From NCBI GenBank assembly GCA_013361335.1, contig JABFYH010000215.1, positions 1-40,563 on the forward strand: DNA of 40,563 nucleotides. The letters are read 5' to 3'. The DNA is from Gemmatimonadaceae bacterium (lineage in GTDB: Bacteria > Gemmatimonadota > Gemmatimonadetes > Gemmatimonadales > Gemmatimonadaceae). Below, in pieces: positions 39,718-40,563 of the stretch (the first letter of the stretch is position 1; each line of letters opens with the position of its first letter). Below the pieces are notes generated by a model. The model saw only the letters and a list, made by a program, of their open reading frames with translations, had not been told where the DNA came from and ran no database searches. The position numbers and the translations under genes were made by a program.

Positions 39718-40563
39718 ATGAGCGAGCGGAACGTCGCACCATGGATGAGCGAGCGCAGGCGGCCCCGCGTCGTGATCATCGGTGGGGGATTCGGAGGGTT
39801 GTACGCGGCGCGGGCGTTCAAGCGGATGGACGTCGATCTCACCGTCATCGACCGGACCAATCACCACCTCTTCCAACCACTGCTGTACCAGGTGGCCACG
39901 GCGACGCTCGCGCCGACCGACATCACCGCGCCGATCCGGTGGCTGCTCGCTCGGCAGACGAACGCGTCCGTGATGATGAGCGAGGTGCAGCGCATCGACG
40001 TGTCGCGGCGGACGGTGGAGATCGAGGGGGAGCGCGAGCTGCCATACGACTATCTGATCGTCGCGGCCGGTGCTCGGCATTCCTACTTCGCGCATCCGGA
40101 ATGGGAGACCGCCGCCCCGGGGCTGAAGAGCATCGACGACGCGATCCGACTGCGCCAGCGCATCCTCAGTGCCTTCGAACGAGCGGAGCTCGAGACCGAT
40201 CCGGTAGAGCGCGCCGCCTGGCTCACCTTCGTCATCGTCGGCGGAGGGCCGACCGGGACCGAGCTGGCCGGGATGCTGCCGACGATCGCTCGCCACATCC
40301 AGCCGCGCGACTTCCGGCGCATCGCGCACGAGCCGGCCCGGGTGGTGCTGCTCGAAGGGGGGGCCAGGGTCCTCCCGACCTACCCCGACAGCCTGTCCGA
40401 GCACGCCCGGCGCGATCTCGCGAACCTCGGCGTGGAAGTGCGCACCGGTGCGCTGGTGACGGCGGTGGAGCGCGATCACGTGCGGGTGGGCGACGCCGAG
40501 GTGATCCGCTCGAACACGGTGATCTGGGCGGCGGGGAATGCTGCGTCGCCGCTCGGAAAGTCG
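39718..40563 (+). CDS. Type II NADH dehydrogenase / FAD-dependent oxidoreductase (partial)
   Basis: Single-subunit, non-proton-pumping NADH:quinone oxidoreductase that would feed the respiratory chain. It is absent from the ORF track because it runs off the right edge; the frame is open for 282 codons. The FAD-binding motif is IGGGFGGLYAA (21-31), followed by VIDRTNHHLFQPLLYQVAT, the hallmark of NDH-2, then YDYLIVAAGARHSYF. A second Rossmann motif, FVIVGGGPTGTELAG, binds NADH. VIRSNTVIWAAGN precedes the edge. The C-terminal membrane anchor is outside the window. It begins 87 nt after the permease stop and may have its own promoter, though none is clear. Confidence 0.93.
   Translation, partial: MSERNVAPWMSERRRPRVVIIGGGFGGLYAARAFKRMDVDLTVIDRTNHHLFQPLLYQVATATLAPTDITAPIRWLLARQTNASVMMSEVQRIDVSRRTVEIEGERELPYDYLIVAAGARHSYFAHPEWETAAPGLKSIDDAIRLRQRILSAFERAELETDPVERAAWLTFVIVGGGPTGTELAGMLPTIARHIQPRDFRRIAHEPARVVLLEGGARVLPTYPDSLSEHARRDLANLGVEVRTGALVTAVERDHVRVGDAEVIRSNTVIWAAGNAASPLGKS

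Overview
The window is about 40.6 kb of very GC-rich (roughly 70%) bacterial chromosome. Genes are tightly packed, with many ATGA/GTGA stop-start overlaps and a strong third-position GC bias, so nearly every real gene casts long ORFs in other frames. The gene mix suggests a Gemmatimonadota-like organism: stacked hybrid histidine kinases, MsrPQ, a secreted multidomain PIG-L protein, a GH20 lipoprotein, DUF6526, and an 'ABC transporter ATPase'-named hypothetical. That assignment is inference from gene content and composition; no rRNA or other marker is present. I see no tRNA, rRNA, CRISPR, transposase, integrase or phage gene.

Layout. (1) 1-3.0 kb, minus: a PAP2 lipid phosphatase cut by the window edge, downstream of a PAS3-HisKA-HATPase-REC hybrid kinase. 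(2) 3.0-9.6 kb: a small conserved hypothetical (+), then a minus-strand operon sufE / DUF6526 / plsC / SDR epimerase / DHDPS-like aldolase. An OsmC gene diverges from sufE. A GT87 membrane glycosyltransferase and a 102-aa hypothetical follow on the minus strand. (3) 9.7-14.7 kb: a pseudo-receiver coupled to a GH20 lipoprotein, a DUF937 gene, then recQ and hsp20 on the minus strand. recQ is bracketed by two related nested palindromes built from GAACCGT heptamers around a GGGCACACCGGAC-type hairpin. (4) 14.8-18.1 kb, plus: msrP-msrQ-RNA methyltransferase-MOSC, all abutting or overlapping.

(5) 18.1-30.2 kb, plus: the most distinctive region, a signalling cluster behind a structured leader of about 206 nt. 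It encodes a 2148-aa soluble kinase (about ten exact 276-bp double-HAMP modules, GAF, coiled coil, HisKA, HATPase, three receivers), CheR, a receiver-less CheB, a REC-PAS-HisKA-HATPase kinase, a pseudo-receiver, and a PAS-GAF-HisKA-HATPase kinase. There is no transmembrane chemoreceptor, CheW or DNA-binding output protein. The HAMP array carries a higher-order repeat: modules 2 and 7, and 5 and 10, match at an offset of exactly 1380 bp (five modules).

(6) 30.3-35.7 kb, plus: sucA (2-oxoglutarate dehydrogenase E1) overlapping a large secreted PIG-L deacetylase. (7) 35.7-39.6 kb, plus: a Fe(III)-type ABC importer operon (lipoprotein, ATPase, double permease) joined by GTGA overlaps. (8) 39.7 kb to the end: the start of a type II NADH dehydrogenase.

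The strongest candidate for something undescribed is the poly-HAMP kinase with its orphan CheR/CheB pair and structured leader. The heptamer palindromes around recQ come second. Start sites were revised from the ORF track wherever upstream overlap, a ribosome site or homology made an internal start more likely.
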